A stretch of DNA of 64,000 bases, from positions 682,001-746,000 of the forward strand of contig NZ_JAGGLR010000001.1 in NCBI RefSeq assembly GCF_017874715.1, given 5' to 3'. The notes under the pieces are model-generated. The model made no database searches. It was not told where the DNA came from and worked only from the letters and a program-made list of their open reading frames with translations. Below are positions 8,741-17,451 of the stretch, piece after piece. A program made the translations under genes and the position numbers. Within the stretch, counting starts at the first letter, position 1. Each line of letters begins with the position of its first letter. This stretch comes from Streptomyces iranensis. GTDB taxonomy: Bacteria; Actinomycetota; Actinomycetes; Streptomycetales; Streptomycetaceae.

Positions 8741-9979
8741 TCAGGTTGTGTTAATGCCCGTCCAACTGCCGAATGCTGACAACTCATTGCAGGGATGCGC
8801 ATCCATCCTGAGCAGGGCCGCAGTGGTCTCGCGAACCGACGGGTGGAACCGCGTGTGGTTTGGCGCGACCTTCCGCGCGCGCTTGAGATCCACGAAGGCG
8901 CCATCCCGATCGCCCAAGGCGAGCTTCGCGGAGGCCACATCGATGAAGTGGTGACTCGACCGCTCGCCGACGGTCGTACTGGGCGGCGACCACTCGCCGC
9001 CGGAGACCGGAGACCATTCAGTAAGACGGGCGAGAGCCTGCTCGGTGTCGCCCATGTCGATCATCGCGTGCACCTCATGGATGCGGATGTTTGTCGGGCC
9101 GAACGACATCTCGTATGCCAGGGAGTCGCGGTTGCCTGCCATGCCCGCGACCTGCTCCGCCTCCCGCAGGTACGCGTCGGCACGATCGGAGTTGTTCTCG
9201 CGAGCTTCGAGAACGGCCAGCTTCAGCAGAAGCGCACCGTCGACAGCGAGCGCCTCCTCCGTGAAGGAGTATTCCGGCTGGAATCGCTCCAGCTCGGTCC
9301 GCAGCGCGAGGAGCTTGCGGCGTGCCGACGAGTACGCGCCCTGCCGGAGCATCGCCCCTGCGACGAGGTAGCCGGCCGTCAACTGCATCAGGGGGTCGCC
9401 GGAGCGGTCGGCCGCCCAACGGACTCGTTCCAGGGCTGTGTTCGACAGGTCGTGGTGGCCCATCTTGTGGGCCAGGGAGTTCACGGCACGGTAGGCGCGC
9501 GCCAGGTGCCAGAACGCCTTGCCCGGATCACCGTTGCCACCGCCCAGGGCCACGTGCGTCAGCTCGGCGATGATCGACGGTAGCAGGGGGCCCATCGGAG
9601 CGTACCGGGCATCACGACGCAGGGCCGCCACCTGGTCAACCTCCGAGGCGAGCACGGGAAGTGCCCGGGGAGCGATCTCCAGGTCGTCGGGAGTGTCGTA
9701 GCAGAGCAGGAGTCGGCGCAGCTCAGGGATGACAGCGTGGACGCCGTCCTCCGCCTCCGGCTCACCGTAGTACGGCTGGCCGGTCAGAACCTCGGGGCCG
9801 AAACGCAGCGCCTTCGCGAGCGCCAGCACGAGCGACGGTGAAGCCTTACGCGCACCAGATTCCAACTTCTGCACGTAGCTCGGGGAGACGGCGACCTTCT
9901 GCGCCAGTTGAGCGGCAGACAGTTTCCGTGTCCTGCGAGCGATACGGAGACGGTCTCCCAGCGTCAGGTTTTCACTCAT
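8741..9979 (-). CDS. XRE-family HTH regulator with TPR-like sensor region
   Basis: DNA-binding regulator of 412 residues. An XRE helix-turn-helix occupies roughly residues 6-62, with recognition region SPSYVQKLESGARKASPS. A long all-helical region follows, reading like tetratricopeptide repeats (LARAYRAVNSLAHKMGH, ALERVRWAADRSGD, DMGDTEQALARL, AKLALGDRDGAFVDL). HTH plus TPR is the architecture of streptomycete WhiJ/NsdA-like proteins and of peptide-sensing RRNPP regulators. ATG at 9979 is preferred over GTG at 10009 because the HTH begins right after it. A perfect palindrome lies about 260 bp upstream and another lies before the downstream gene, so autoregulation and local control are likely. 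Confidence 0.93.
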   Translation of the reverse strand: MSENLTLGDRLRIARRTRKLSAAQLAQKVAVSPSYVQKLESGARKASPSLVLALAKALRFGPEVLTGQPYYGEPEAEDGVHAVIPELRRLLLCYDTPDDLEIAPRALPVLASEVDQVAALRRDARYAPMGPLLPSIIAELTHVALGGGNGDPGKAFWHLARAYRAVNSLAHKMGHHDLSNTALERVRWAADRSGDPLMQLTAGYLVAGAMLRQGAYSSARRKLLALRTELERFQPEYSFTEEALAVDGALLLKLAVLEARENNSDRADAYLREAEQVAGMAGNRDSLAYEMSFGPTNIRIHEVHAMIDMGDTEQALARLTEWSPVSGGEWSPPSTTVGERSSHHFIDVASAKLALGDRDGAFVDLKRARKVAPNHTRFHPSVRETTAALLRMDAHPCNELSAFGSWTGINTT

Positions 9980-10317
9980 CGGTGGACCTGTCCCTTCGCG
10001 ATGAAGCACTTAGATCAGAGTACGGATAATGCCCAAGCCTGCGCCCTTGGTCGCCAACCGTTAACAAAGCCGAAGGTCTCCCGCCCACGACGTGGATCCG
10101 CGGAACAAGCCCGAGGCACCTTGAGGCTCTGCCTTAGATCTCCGACCGCACGGGGAAAGAAGGGCATATCATGAGGAAGCGGGCACAGAGTGAGTGGGAT
10201 TGTCGCCTCCCAGTCAAGAGGCAGGCGTCGAATTACCTACGGACAGATTGTCCGCGCGAATCCTGCACATGCCGGAAACCCGCGTCAGTGAATGCGCTCT
10301 TCTGCCAAAGGCGACAC
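9980..10317. other. Intergenic region with operator
   Basis: A 338-bp gap between the HTH/TPR regulator (reading left) and the DUF6886 gene end. It holds the palindrome at 10240-10254. No convincing gene is seen. On the minus strand the palindrome is followed by TAGGTAATTCG, a flank nearly repeated beside the palindrome at 14941, which may contain a -10 element. Confidence 0.6.
10240..10254. promoter_or_regulatory. Palindromic operator CGGACAGATTGTCCG
   Basis: Inverted repeat with perfect 6-bp arms CGGACA and TGTCCG and a 3-bp centre. On the minus strand it is followed by TAGG and AATTCG, shared with the 14941 copy except for one inserted base. It probably serves the regulator gene that starts at 9979. 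Confidence 0.7.
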
Positions 10318-10980
10318 CTATCGATCCAAAGAGGGCGACTCCCCCGGACTGTCCTGCGCCCTCCTCTGGTTTTGCCGCTCCGCGGGCGCTCCACCGGAGC
10401 CCACCTGGCCGAGGAGCGTTCGCGGTCGGGCCTCGGGCCGGTGTGCGGGGTGCCCGAGCGAGTTGCGCAGCCGGATGCCGCTGAAACCGCAGGTGCTAGA
10501 GGTGATGGTCTCCCAGTACGGCCACAGGATGTTCAGAACCCGCAGCTGGATGCCGGCTTCGGCGTGCAGGGCAAGGAGATCGCCGACGGGCTCGGGTGGA
10601 CCCAGCGGCTCGATGGGTTCCTCCGCGACGTGGGCGCGCGAGACGGGCTCTCCTATGGGGCGGAACGGCGTGGAGTCGAACCGGTAGGCGTAGAGGCGAA
10701 CGCTCCGGATCTCCTCCAACCAGTCGTACTCGATCGCGTGCACTCGATCACCCCCGCCCGGGCCGATGATCCGCTCACGGTCTGACGGGGACGTGTCGGG
10801 TGTCACCCATGCCATTGCCCGGGGACACTGCTTGGGGAACCAGTAGTCGGGGGAGCGGACTGCGTCCACGGCCCAGACGAAGGCCCCCCGGTCTTTCGAC
10901 GTCGGGGAAACGCGCGGGACGAAGCGGGCGATCGTGGGATCCTCGGAGAAGTGCAGTACCTGTCCAGGTTCTGGCCGCAT
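10318..10980 (-). CDS. DUF6886 family protein
   Basis: Conserved actinobacterial protein of unknown function. From ATG 10980 it reads MRPEPGQVLHFSEDPTIARF, then VWAVDAVRSPDYWFPKQCPRA, DRERIIGPGGGDRVHAIEY and GDLLALHAEAGIQLRVLNILWP, the hallmark order of DUF6886 as I know it. About 220 residues here; the last 45 or so after GIRLRNS are low-complexity and may be a strain-specific extension. The frame is open further upstream (to 11256) but that part has no family character. Many conserved Trp, His and Arg residues suggest an enzyme or ligand-binding protein, but no role is established. Confidence 0.85.
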   Translation of the reverse strand: MRPEPGQVLHFSEDPTIARFVPRVSPTSKDRGAFVWAVDAVRSPDYWFPKQCPRAMAWVTPDTSPSDRERIIGPGGGDRVHAIEYDWLEEIRSVRLYAYRFDSTPFRPIGEPVSRAHVAEEPIEPLGPPEPVGDLLALHAEAGIQLRVLNILWPYWETITSSTCGFSGIRLRNSLGHPAHRPEARPRTLLGQVGSGGAPAERQNQRRAQDSPGESPSLDR

Positions 10981-11398
10981 CAGAGCATGGTACTTACAAC
11001 GGCTGACGCCATGTGATGGATCCTCGCTGTCGGCCATGTATCGGAAGTAGGAGTTGGCCGTTCGGCCCGGTGTAAGCACGTCGCCGTGAATCGTGCCGGA
11101 TGAGCCGTGGACCTGCTTACCGGCGGCATGCGCAACGACATCACCCAGCTGCTCCCCCTGCTCGACGCGGTCCCCCGGTCCGCGTCCGGGGCGGACAGCC
11201 CCGCCGCAAACCGGTCTTCCTCTTTGCCCGATCGCGACTACGCCCTGATCACCCACCGACGGTCAGCTCGTTGCCTTAACCGGGAAAGAACCGTAATAGC
11301 AGCATTGTGGACGCTTGGTTCCACTGTCGGACCCATCATCTAGCGTGGTCCAGCGGAGCCTCATGAGGAGGCGGACGCTCAGTCGTTTCGGAGGACCA
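10981..11398. other. Divergent intergenic region
   Basis: A 418-bp gap between the DUF6886 gene (reading left) and the TIR gene (reading right). Both promoters must lie here. No clear -35/-10 pair, RNA gene or repeat is seen. Confidence 0.5.
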
Positions 11399-12070
11399 GT
11401 GGTCAAGAGGATCAGCGCAAGCTCCATGCGCCAGCAGCTCAGAAGCGCCCAGCGCAAGGCAGAGCAGGACGCCAAGAGGGCCCAGCGCCAGTTTGAGAGT
11501 CAGGTCGAGAAGGCCGTGACGGACTACAACCGCGCAGCTGAACGACACAACCGTCAGCAGCTCGCCAAGCTAAGGCGAAGCAGCGGCTCGTCGGTCTCGT
11601 TTACGGTGGAAGAGCAGCACCTCGTCGACCGAGTGCAGAGTGCCGTAGCTGAGCAGGACGAGCGCGAGTACGACGTCTTCCTCAGTTACGCGCGTGTCGA
11701 CGGAGCCGATGTGGCCGAACAGCTGCGTAGCGAGCTTGATTCCCTCGGCATCACAGTCTGGTTCGACGAGGTGGCCATCCGCGCCGGAAGGAGTCTGTCC
11801 CGTCAGATGGATGACGGACTTACCCGAGCGCGAGCGGGTGTGACACTGCTTACCAAGGCGTACCTGGGCCGACGCTTCTGGACCGAGCGCGAGCTCGGTG
11901 CCCTGCTGCACAAGGACACAGTGATCCCCGTACTCCACGGCGTGAGCTTCGGGGATGTCGGGAAGTTCAGCAGCTTCCTCGGTGACCAGGCGGGCTTCAG
12001 TACCGAGTACGACTCCGTGGAGGACATCGCGCAGAAGATCGCCGAAGCTGTACTGCTCGATGAGGAGTAG
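11399..12070 (+). CDS. Coiled-coil TIR-domain protein
   Basis: Probable NAD-consuming or NAD-binding signalling protein, 223 residues from GTG 11399, which has GGAGGA four bases upstream. Residues 8-60 form a charged amphipathic coiled coil rich in Gln, Arg and Glu. The TIR domain starts with YDVFLSYAR at 91-99, continues with WFDEVAIRAGRSLSRQMD, and holds FWTERELGAL near 160-169, where a glutamate sits at the position expected for the TIR NADase catalytic residue. Bacterial TIR proteins of this kind act in anti-phage defence (Thoeris and others) or as toxins. No ThsA-like effector is adjacent, so it would be a stand-alone TIR. Function is inferred from fold only. Confidence 0.9.
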   Translation: MVKRISASSMRQQLRSAQRKAEQDAKRAQRQFESQVEKAVTDYNRAAERHNRQQLAKLRRSSGSSVSFTVEEQHLVDRVQSAVAEQDEREYDVFLSYARVDGADVAEQLRSELDSLGITVWFDEVAIRAGRSLSRQMDDGLTRARAGVTLLTKAYLGRRFWTERELGALLHKDTVIPVLHGVSFGDVGKFSSFLGDQAGFSTEYDSVEDIAQKIAEAVLLDEE

Positions 12071-12195
12071 GTGAGGCTGGTGGCTATCCACGCCGTCGAG
12101 TGCTCTTGAGACCGAGCGTCCCAACGACAAGTCAGCGCCCCCTGACCGAGCCCGACCAAGACACCCCGCCGCCCTGTTCGACAGCGGGGCCAACT

Positions 12196-13146
12196 TCAGG
12201 ACGGAAGCAGCCCGACGATCTCGCGCGCGCAGCCCCATGACAGGGTGACGCCGCTCCCTCCATGGCCGTAGTTGTGGATCAGCGGGACGCCGTCTTCGCG
12301 GACATCTGCCTCGACACGCACCTCGGAGCGCGTTGGCCGCGCTCCTACTCGGTGCGCAACGATGGCAGCCTTCGCCAACCGAGGATCGATCTCCGCGCAT
12401 CGCTCGACGATCGCTCTCGCCGCGACCGGATCCTCCCGGAGACTCGGCTCGCCGTCGATCGCCGTGCCCCCGAGAACCACCGTCTCGCCGTGGGGGTATA
12501 TGCAGACGAGATCGGGCGACAGACCCGTGTCCTCGGAGAAGAACTCCGTGATGCCTGGGTTCTTCACGACCACGTGCTGGCCACGAATCGGCCGCATGCT
12601 CCCATCCGCGGCGAGCTCGCCCGCTCCCAGCCCCGCGCAGTTGACGATCACGGACCCGTCGTCGATCTCGTCGAGCGAACTGACGAACTGCTGCTGCACC
12701 GTTCCTCCGGCCTCCCGGAACCGTCGTAGTAGGTACTGGAGGTAGACGGGCATGTCGATGAGAGGAACCGTGGAGCGATAGCCTCCCTCGAACCCGGCCG
12801 GCAGTTCTCCGGGGGAGCACTCACGGAAGTCGGGCAGCAAGGTGCTCCACTCCGGGGCGGACACTGCGCTTCGAGCAGCTTCGACGCCGCTGACCATCCG
12901 AACGCCCGTCGCGGGGTCGCCTGACAGCCCTCGAAAGGTGTCGAGGGAGACAAGGCTCCATGGCCGTACCTTCGACCACGGTTCAACCAGGTAAGGGCCC
13001 CACATCGCGCCCGCGGCGACCGACGTCGGGCCCGGGACCTCCGCTGCCACCAGGTGCACGGGCAGGCCTGCTTCGAGGAGTGCCACGCCTGTGGTCAACC
13101 CTGTGACGCCTCCGCCAACAATGACGATCTTGCCGGTTGTGGTCAT
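12196..13146 (-). CDS. FAD-dependent D-amino-acid oxidase
   Basis: Flavoenzyme of 316 residues predicted to deaminate D-amino acids or glycine oxidatively to 2-oxo acids and hydrogen peroxide. The N-terminal Rossmann motif IVIVGGGVTGLTTG starts near residue 6. GAMWGPYLVEPW, PIRGQHVVV and the C-terminal NYGHGGSGVTLSWGCA motif are diagnostic of the DAO family, and length is normal. ATG at 13146 overlaps the stop of the upstream TPR regulator gene (ATGA), so the two are translationally coupled. It may be a regulatory partner, part of the divergent biosynthetic cluster, or independent D-amino-acid catabolism. Confidence 0.94.
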   Translation of the reverse strand: MTTTGKIVIVGGGVTGLTTGVALLEAGLPVHLVAAEVPGPTSVAAGAMWGPYLVEPWSKVRPWSLVSLDTFRGLSGDPATGVRMVSGVEAARSAVSAPEWSTLLPDFRECSPGELPAGFEGGYRSTVPLIDMPVYLQYLLRRFREAGGTVQQQFVSSLDEIDDGSVIVNCAGLGAGELAADGSMRPIRGQHVVVKNPGITEFFSEDTGLSPDLVCIYPHGETVVLGGTAIDGEPSLREDPVAARAIVERCAEIDPRLAKAAIVAHRVGARPTRSEVRVEADVREDGVPLIHNYGHGGSGVTLSWGCAREIVGLLPS

Positions 13147-14603
13147 GCTCCGACCGTATCCGGGGGCCCCGCTGCCGAACCCGCGTATTTCGCCAGTTGC
13201 TCCTCGAGATCGGGCAGGAGAGTGCCGACGTGTGGGTTTCTCTGCTTGCGACGCAGTTCGACGGCCAGTTGTCGAAGAAGCGCGGTACTTCGGGGCGAGC
13301 GCACGGTCGCCAGCCTGGAGGCAGCCGTTCTGGCGATGTCGCAAGCCCGCTCCAGTTCGCCTGAGGCGCTGTACCCCAGGGCGAGCCACGCCCCTTCGAA
13401 GAGCGCCCTGCGCTGGCTCGGATCTCCCCTCTCCACTCCATGTGCTCCCGTCTCCAGGAGTGCCTCCCCGCGGCGTACGAAACCCCGTCCGGCAGAGCGA
13501 CCTCCTTGGCGCAGGGTAGAGCGGCCCAAGCCGATCAAGGAGTATCCGGCCTGGCACTCCAGGTGGTTGGGTGTCAGGAAGTACATCCACCGGGGCTCGA
13601 GTCCGGCATCCGACCGCTGCTCGATCAGCTCACGGGCCAGTTCGCTTGTCCGCTCGAAGTCCACGCTGCGGCCGGCCGTCGCATACCCGTGGGCAAGGCG
13701 GGAGAGCACCGAGGCGCGCACGCCCGCTGTCCCTCCCTCGCTCGCACGACGAGCGGCCTCGCCTAAGTGGATCGCGTCAGCCGGATGCTGACGAGCAGCG
13801 GCCTGGAAGGACATGTCGGCCAGGATGTGGGCACACAGCGCACGGTCGTTGACCTGGTGCGCGGCACGGAGTGCGGTGACGAAGTACCGCTGGGCGAGAC
13901 CGTGGTCTGCCGCGTCGAAGGCCATCCAGCCACCGAGCTGTCCGATCTCGGCCAACGCCCGGACAAGTCGTGTGGTGATCGCGTCCGAGTGAGCACCTTC
14001 GTGCAGAAGGAGTCCGACTGCTCGGAACTGCGCTCCGACATACGGCAGATGACGAGCCCCGCCGTTCGCGTCGTCGAGGAGTTGCAGCAGGGGGAGGTTC
14101 TGCTCAACCTGGGTAACGAGCGGGTCCATACATCCTTCAACGGCGGCCCTCGGGCCTAGCGCCCCGCGGCCGGCCGTCCCGTCCAGGTAATGGGATACAG
14201 CGGCAAGCAGCCCGGACCCCGAGATGGCCAGGAAGCGCCGCCGGTCGAGCAACCCACCGAGCACCCAGTCCTCCACGATGTGACCGAGCCCCTGGACGTT
14301 CCAAGCGTGCCCAAAGCCTGCGTCCGCAGCTACCAACATGGGCGAATCCGCTGCTCTCCCCTGCCAGAGCTGTTCGATCGAGACGACGCGCCCCAGTTCC
14401 TGGGAGAGGACGTACGCAGTCATCGCAGGCAGCGGAGAACGAGGTACGGCCCCCGAGTCCCGCCAGTGGTAGGGCGCGGACTCGGCGACGGTCCCCACTC
14501 CGAAAACGCGGTTCAGCTTTCGGGCCAACACCTTGGGGCTCCAGTCGAGTTCTTCCAGACAGCCCGACACCACCTCGTTACGCCTGTCCCGTGCGTTCGG
14601 CAT
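13143..14603 (-). CDS. HTH/TPR transcriptional regulator, NsdA-like
   Basis: A regulator of 486 residues from ATG 14603 (MPNARDRRNEVV). The N-terminal 80 residues (LARKLNRVFGVGTVAESAPYH) look like a degenerate helix-turn-helix. After a linker with DRRRFLAISGSGLL come helical TPR-like repeats (ALRAAHQVNDRALCAHILADM, HLGEAARRASEGGTAGV, EGAWLALGYSASGELERAC). This resembles streptomycete NsdA-type regulators that modulate antibiotic production and development. It is divergent from the large biosynthetic operon and coupled by ATGA to the D-amino-acid oxidase. The palindrome at 14941-14955 lies in the shared upstream region, making this protein a candidate local regulator. Confidence 0.88.
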   Translation of the reverse strand: MPNARDRRNEVVSGCLEELDWSPKVLARKLNRVFGVGTVAESAPYHWRDSGAVPRSPLPAMTAYVLSQELGRVVSIEQLWQGRAADSPMLVAADAGFGHAWNVQGLGHIVEDWVLGGLLDRRRFLAISGSGLLAAVSHYLDGTAGRGALGPRAAVEGCMDPLVTQVEQNLPLLQLLDDANGGARHLPYVGAQFRAVGLLLHEGAHSDAITTRLVRALAEIGQLGGWMAFDAADHGLAQRYFVTALRAAHQVNDRALCAHILADMSFQAAARQHPADAIHLGEAARRASEGGTAGVRASVLSRLAHGYATAGRSVDFERTSELARELIEQRSDAGLEPRWMYFLTPNHLECQAGYSLIGLGRSTLRQGGRSAGRGFVRRGEALLETGAHGVERGDPSQRRALFEGAWLALGYSASGELERACDIARTAASRLATVRSPRSTALLRQLAVELRRKQRNPHVGTLLPDLEEQLAKYAGSAAGPPDTVGA

Positions 14604-15100
14604 GGCGCACCTCTCCCCGGACTGTCCAACTCGTGGGCTGCGTCTCGCGCTCAGGCATTCCCAACTTTCGCCGCGTTTGCGCAACTCGCCCGGCAGGTTG
14701 ACCAAGTTGACCGCTTCATCGCCTCCTCAGGTCACCGGTGCCTCCGGTGTGCTGGAAGTCGGGCGGAGCGACGTTGGAGGGCCCGAGACAGAAGGAGCGT
14801 GTCGTGACGACTTGGGGCACAGGAATGAAAGCGAAGCGGAAGCAGCCGATACACGAGCCGACCGCCCAGAGCGCCAACCGTCGCCAACTGGCCGTGATCG
14901 GCACGCTTGTTGATGTCAATGGGCTGTCAGCGAATTCCTACGGACACTTTGTCCGCTCGGCGCGCTCGCCTAGTGAAATCGTCTCTTCACGCTCCGTTGC
15001 ACGGAGTCTCCGATAGACCCCACCCCCGCACCTCAACCCGGGTGTCCCCCTGCCTACGCCACCGTTCTCCCCGCCGATCCCGCACTGGAGGAGTCTGCCC
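14604..15100. other. Divergent control region of the biosynthetic operon
   Basis: A 497-bp gap between the TPR regulator and the first glycosyltransferase gene. It contains the palindrome at 14941-14955. A possible small frame runs 14804-15016 (+, GTG start, GGAG upstream, starts TTWGTGMKAK) but it overlaps the palindrome and has no recognised family, so it is not called as a gene. GGAGGAG just before 15101 is the ribosome site of the operon. Confidence 0.6.
14941..14955. promoter_or_regulatory. Palindromic operator CGGACACTTTGTCCG
   Basis: Perfect 6-bp arms CGGACA/TGTCCG around CTT, 146 bp before the biosynthetic operon and about 340 bp before the divergent regulator. The minus-strand flank TAGGAATTCG nearly repeats that of the 10240 copy. 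Candidate control site of the cluster. Confidence 0.7.
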
Positions 15101-16462
15101 ATGGCAGCTCGCAAGCACAGTTCACAGGGCGTGACCCATGTTCCGGCCAGCGACTCGGTCCCCCTGCCACGGCAGAGAAGTGCAGGGGGCTCTGTCGAGC
15201 CGCTCTCGACAGAGCCCCCATCGAAGATCGCCGTCGCGCTGCATGATGGCTACTACGGCTGCACGTCGGGCACAGGCTTCAGCAACCGGGCGTTCCTAGA
15301 CGTACTCACGCGGGCGCTGCCCCCAGAACGCCTCCTGGTCATACCCGTCCACATCCCGCGCTCCGACCCCAGCCACGACCCAGTATGGGTGGCGGAGACG
15401 GAGAGGGTCCTCCGACGAGCTGGGGCTGAGGTCGTTCCCGTTCCGGGCGGTCGCGCGGCGACCGCTGCCGTCGCGGGCTGCGAAGGCCTGTGTGCGCGCG
15501 TGGCGGAAGTCGCACGGCAGCATCTCTCCGATGCACCCATGGCTCAGCTCATCGGCCTCGACATCCCCTTCCTCGGTCTGGGGTCGCACTTGCGCGCCGG
15601 AGATCCGTTCAGTCTCCTGCTCGTGCCCCGCTCGACGAGCGAACTCGCCTCGCCGGAGGACTGGCGGCGTGTCCACTGGGAGCACAAGGCGCTGACAGCC
15701 GCCGTGAGCGGCGGGGCACGCGTCGCCGCCATTTCGCACCACATGCGCGGCCACCTGGAGCAGGTCTACAGGGTTCCGCGGCACGCAGTTGTCGACCTTC
15801 CCAACGGCCTGCTCCTGAGCGACCACGAGGACGTACCTCCCGCTCCGCTGCCGCCGCGAGCCGGAGCAGGCTTCCTGCTGGCCATGGGCCGGGCGGTGGA
15901 GAGCAAGGGGTTCGAGGACCTGCTGGAGGCCCTCCGCATCCTTGATGCGCGAGGTGAACGGGTGCCGCACCTCGTGCTCGCGCCCACAACGCATACGGAG
16001 AACCTCACTGACCACCAGCGTCAGCTCCAGGCGATGGCCCGTGATTACGCGATCGACGCGACGTTCCTGCCACGGTTTTCGTCCCGGTACCGCACGTGGC
16101 TGCGAAGCTCAGCTCTCCGTGGAGTGGTGGTGCCCTCCCGGGCCGAGCCGTTCGGGAGAATCCCTCTCGAAGCGTTCGCCTCGGGGGCAGCCCCGGTGGT
16201 CGCGACGCGGGTGGGCGGACTGACGGAGACGGTCGTCGACGGGGTGACCGGATTCACGGCAGAAGCCCGTGACCCCATGGACCTCTCCCGTGCGATCAGG
16301 CGGGCGCTGCATATCAGTGACCGAGAGCGTGAGCAGATGCGTGCCCGGAGCCGGGCGTTGCTCACGGCCCGGCACGACTACGAGTCCACGATCCGCACCT
16401 ACCTGCGCCAGTACACCCCTTGGGCGATGACGCTCGGTGGCGCTGTCAGGGGCGGGGCATGA
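15101..16462 (+). CDS. GT4-family glycosyltransferase, first gene of operon
   Basis: Retaining GT-B glycosyltransferase of 453 residues. After a 40-residue unstructured N-terminus comes the acceptor lobe (VALHDGYYGCTSGTGFSNRAF). The donor lobe has GRAVESKGFEDLLEAL and the EPFGRIPLEA segment with glutamates seven apart, the usual nucleotide-sugar site, then ATRVGGLTETVVDGVTGF. Start is ATG with GGAGGAG. It opens an eight-gene operon and overlaps the next gene by ATGA. Transfers a sugar from an NDP- or UDP-sugar to an unknown acceptor; family certain, acceptor unknown. Confidence 0.94.
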   Translation: MAARKHSSQGVTHVPASDSVPLPRQRSAGGSVEPLSTEPPSKIAVALHDGYYGCTSGTGFSNRAFLDVLTRALPPERLLVIPVHIPRSDPSHDPVWVAETERVLRRAGAEVVPVPGGRAATAAVAGCEGLCARVAEVARQHLSDAPMAQLIGLDIPFLGLGSHLRAGDPFSLLLVPRSTSELASPEDWRRVHWEHKALTAAVSGGARVAAISHHMRGHLEQVYRVPRHAVVDLPNGLLLSDHEDVPPAPLPPRAGAGFLLAMGRAVESKGFEDLLEALRILDARGERVPHLVLAPTTHTENLTDHQRQLQAMARDYAIDATFLPRFSSRYRTWLRSSALRGVVVPSRAEPFGRIPLEAFASGAAPVVATRVGGLTETVVDGVTGFTAEARDPMDLSRAIRRALHISDREREQMRARSRALLTARHDYESTIRTYLRQYTPWAMTLGGAVRGGA

Positions 16463-17451
16463 CAACCACAGCGTTGGTCTCTCTCAACTCGCCGTACACC
16501 TTCTGGCAGTTCTCCGACCGGCATGCCGAACAGCTTCGGTCCGCTTTCCCGGACGTCCGCTTACGCCTTGCCCAGGAGGACGACGTCCCCGTCGAGATCG
16601 GTACCGCTGACGTCTACTTCGGCTGGGCCTTCGACGCCGCCTGGGTGAAGGCCCCGACACGGCTGCGGTGGACGGCCACTCCGTCCGCGGGCGTCGATCA
16701 CTGGCCGGTCGCCGCGCTGGATGCCGCGGGCATCACGCTCACCCGTGGGTACGGCTACCACGGTCAGCCGATGGCGGAGCACGCGATGGGGCTGCTCCTC
16801 GGCTTCTCGCGTGGCCTGTTCGAAAGCAGCGGACTCCAGACCCGCTCCGTCTGGTGGAAGGACGACCTCGCCAGCAGTTTCTTCGACCTGTACGGACAGA
16901 CCCTCACGATCGTCGGGTGCGGTTCTGTCGGCATCCACCTCGCCGAGGTGGCCCAGGCCTTTGGCATGCACGTCATCGGCGTAAGGCGCAGACCACCTCG
17001 TTCCGAACCCGGCGGGATCGAATGGGTACCGGCGGATCGCGTTCGTGAAGCGCTCACGCGCTCACGCGCCGTCGTCAACCTGCTCCCCGCGACGGACCAG
17101 ACACGCGGGTTCTTTGATCAGACCGCCTTCCGCGCCTGCGGTCCGGGAGCGATCTTCATCAATCTGGGCCGGGCCAGCACCGTCGACCACGGCGCGCTCC
17201 TCGACGCACTGGACACGGGACCGCTGGTCGGGGCCGGCCTCGACGTACAGCCGAGCAAGCCACCTCCACTCGACGATCCGCTCCGGCACCATCCACGGAT
17301 CGTGCTCACGCCCAAGAGCGCGGTCTTCAGCGACGCCTACATGGATCAGGCCGTCGCCTTCTTCCGCGACAACCTTCGGCGTTTCCTCGCCGGTCAGCCC
17401 CTCAACGGTGCTGTCACCCCAACTCATGGAGGGCCGCATGACTCCCACTGA
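16459..17451 (+). CDS. D-2-hydroxyacid dehydrogenase family protein with altered active site
   Basis: Member of the NAD-dependent D-2-hydroxyacid dehydrogenase family, 330 residues. The dinucleotide motif GCGSVG and the substrate-side arginine in NLGRAS are present. At the usual DVFxxEP position the sequence reads DVQPSKPP, and at the usual TPH it reads TPKSA, so both catalytic Glu and His appear replaced by lysine. The protein may use a different reaction or only bind a ligand. One TTA codon (16561-16563) implies bldA dependence. The start ATG overlaps the preceding stop; the next gene starts inside its 3' end. Confidence 0.9.
   Translation: MTTTALVSLNSPYTFWQFSDRHAEQLRSAFPDVRLRLAQEDDVPVEIGTADVYFGWAFDAAWVKAPTRLRWTATPSAGVDHWPVAALDAAGITLTRGYGYHGQPMAEHAMGLLLGFSRGLFESSGLQTRSVWWKDDLASSFFDLYGQTLTIVGCGSVGIHLAEVAQAFGMHVIGVRRRPPRSEPGGIEWVPADRVREALTRSRAVVNLLPATDQTRGFFDQTAFRACGPGAIFINLGRASTVDHGALLDALDTGPLVGAGLDVQPSKPPPLDDPLRHHPRIVLTPKSAVFSDAYMDQAVAFFRDNLRRFLAGQPLNGAVTPTHGGPHDSH

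Noticed and set aside
11399..12070. A Thoeris defence system
   Set aside because: Only a TIR protein is seen; there is no ThsA partner next to it.
14804..15016. Small plus-strand gene before the operon
   Set aside because: It contains the palindrome, has no known family and atypical codon use; kept only as a note.
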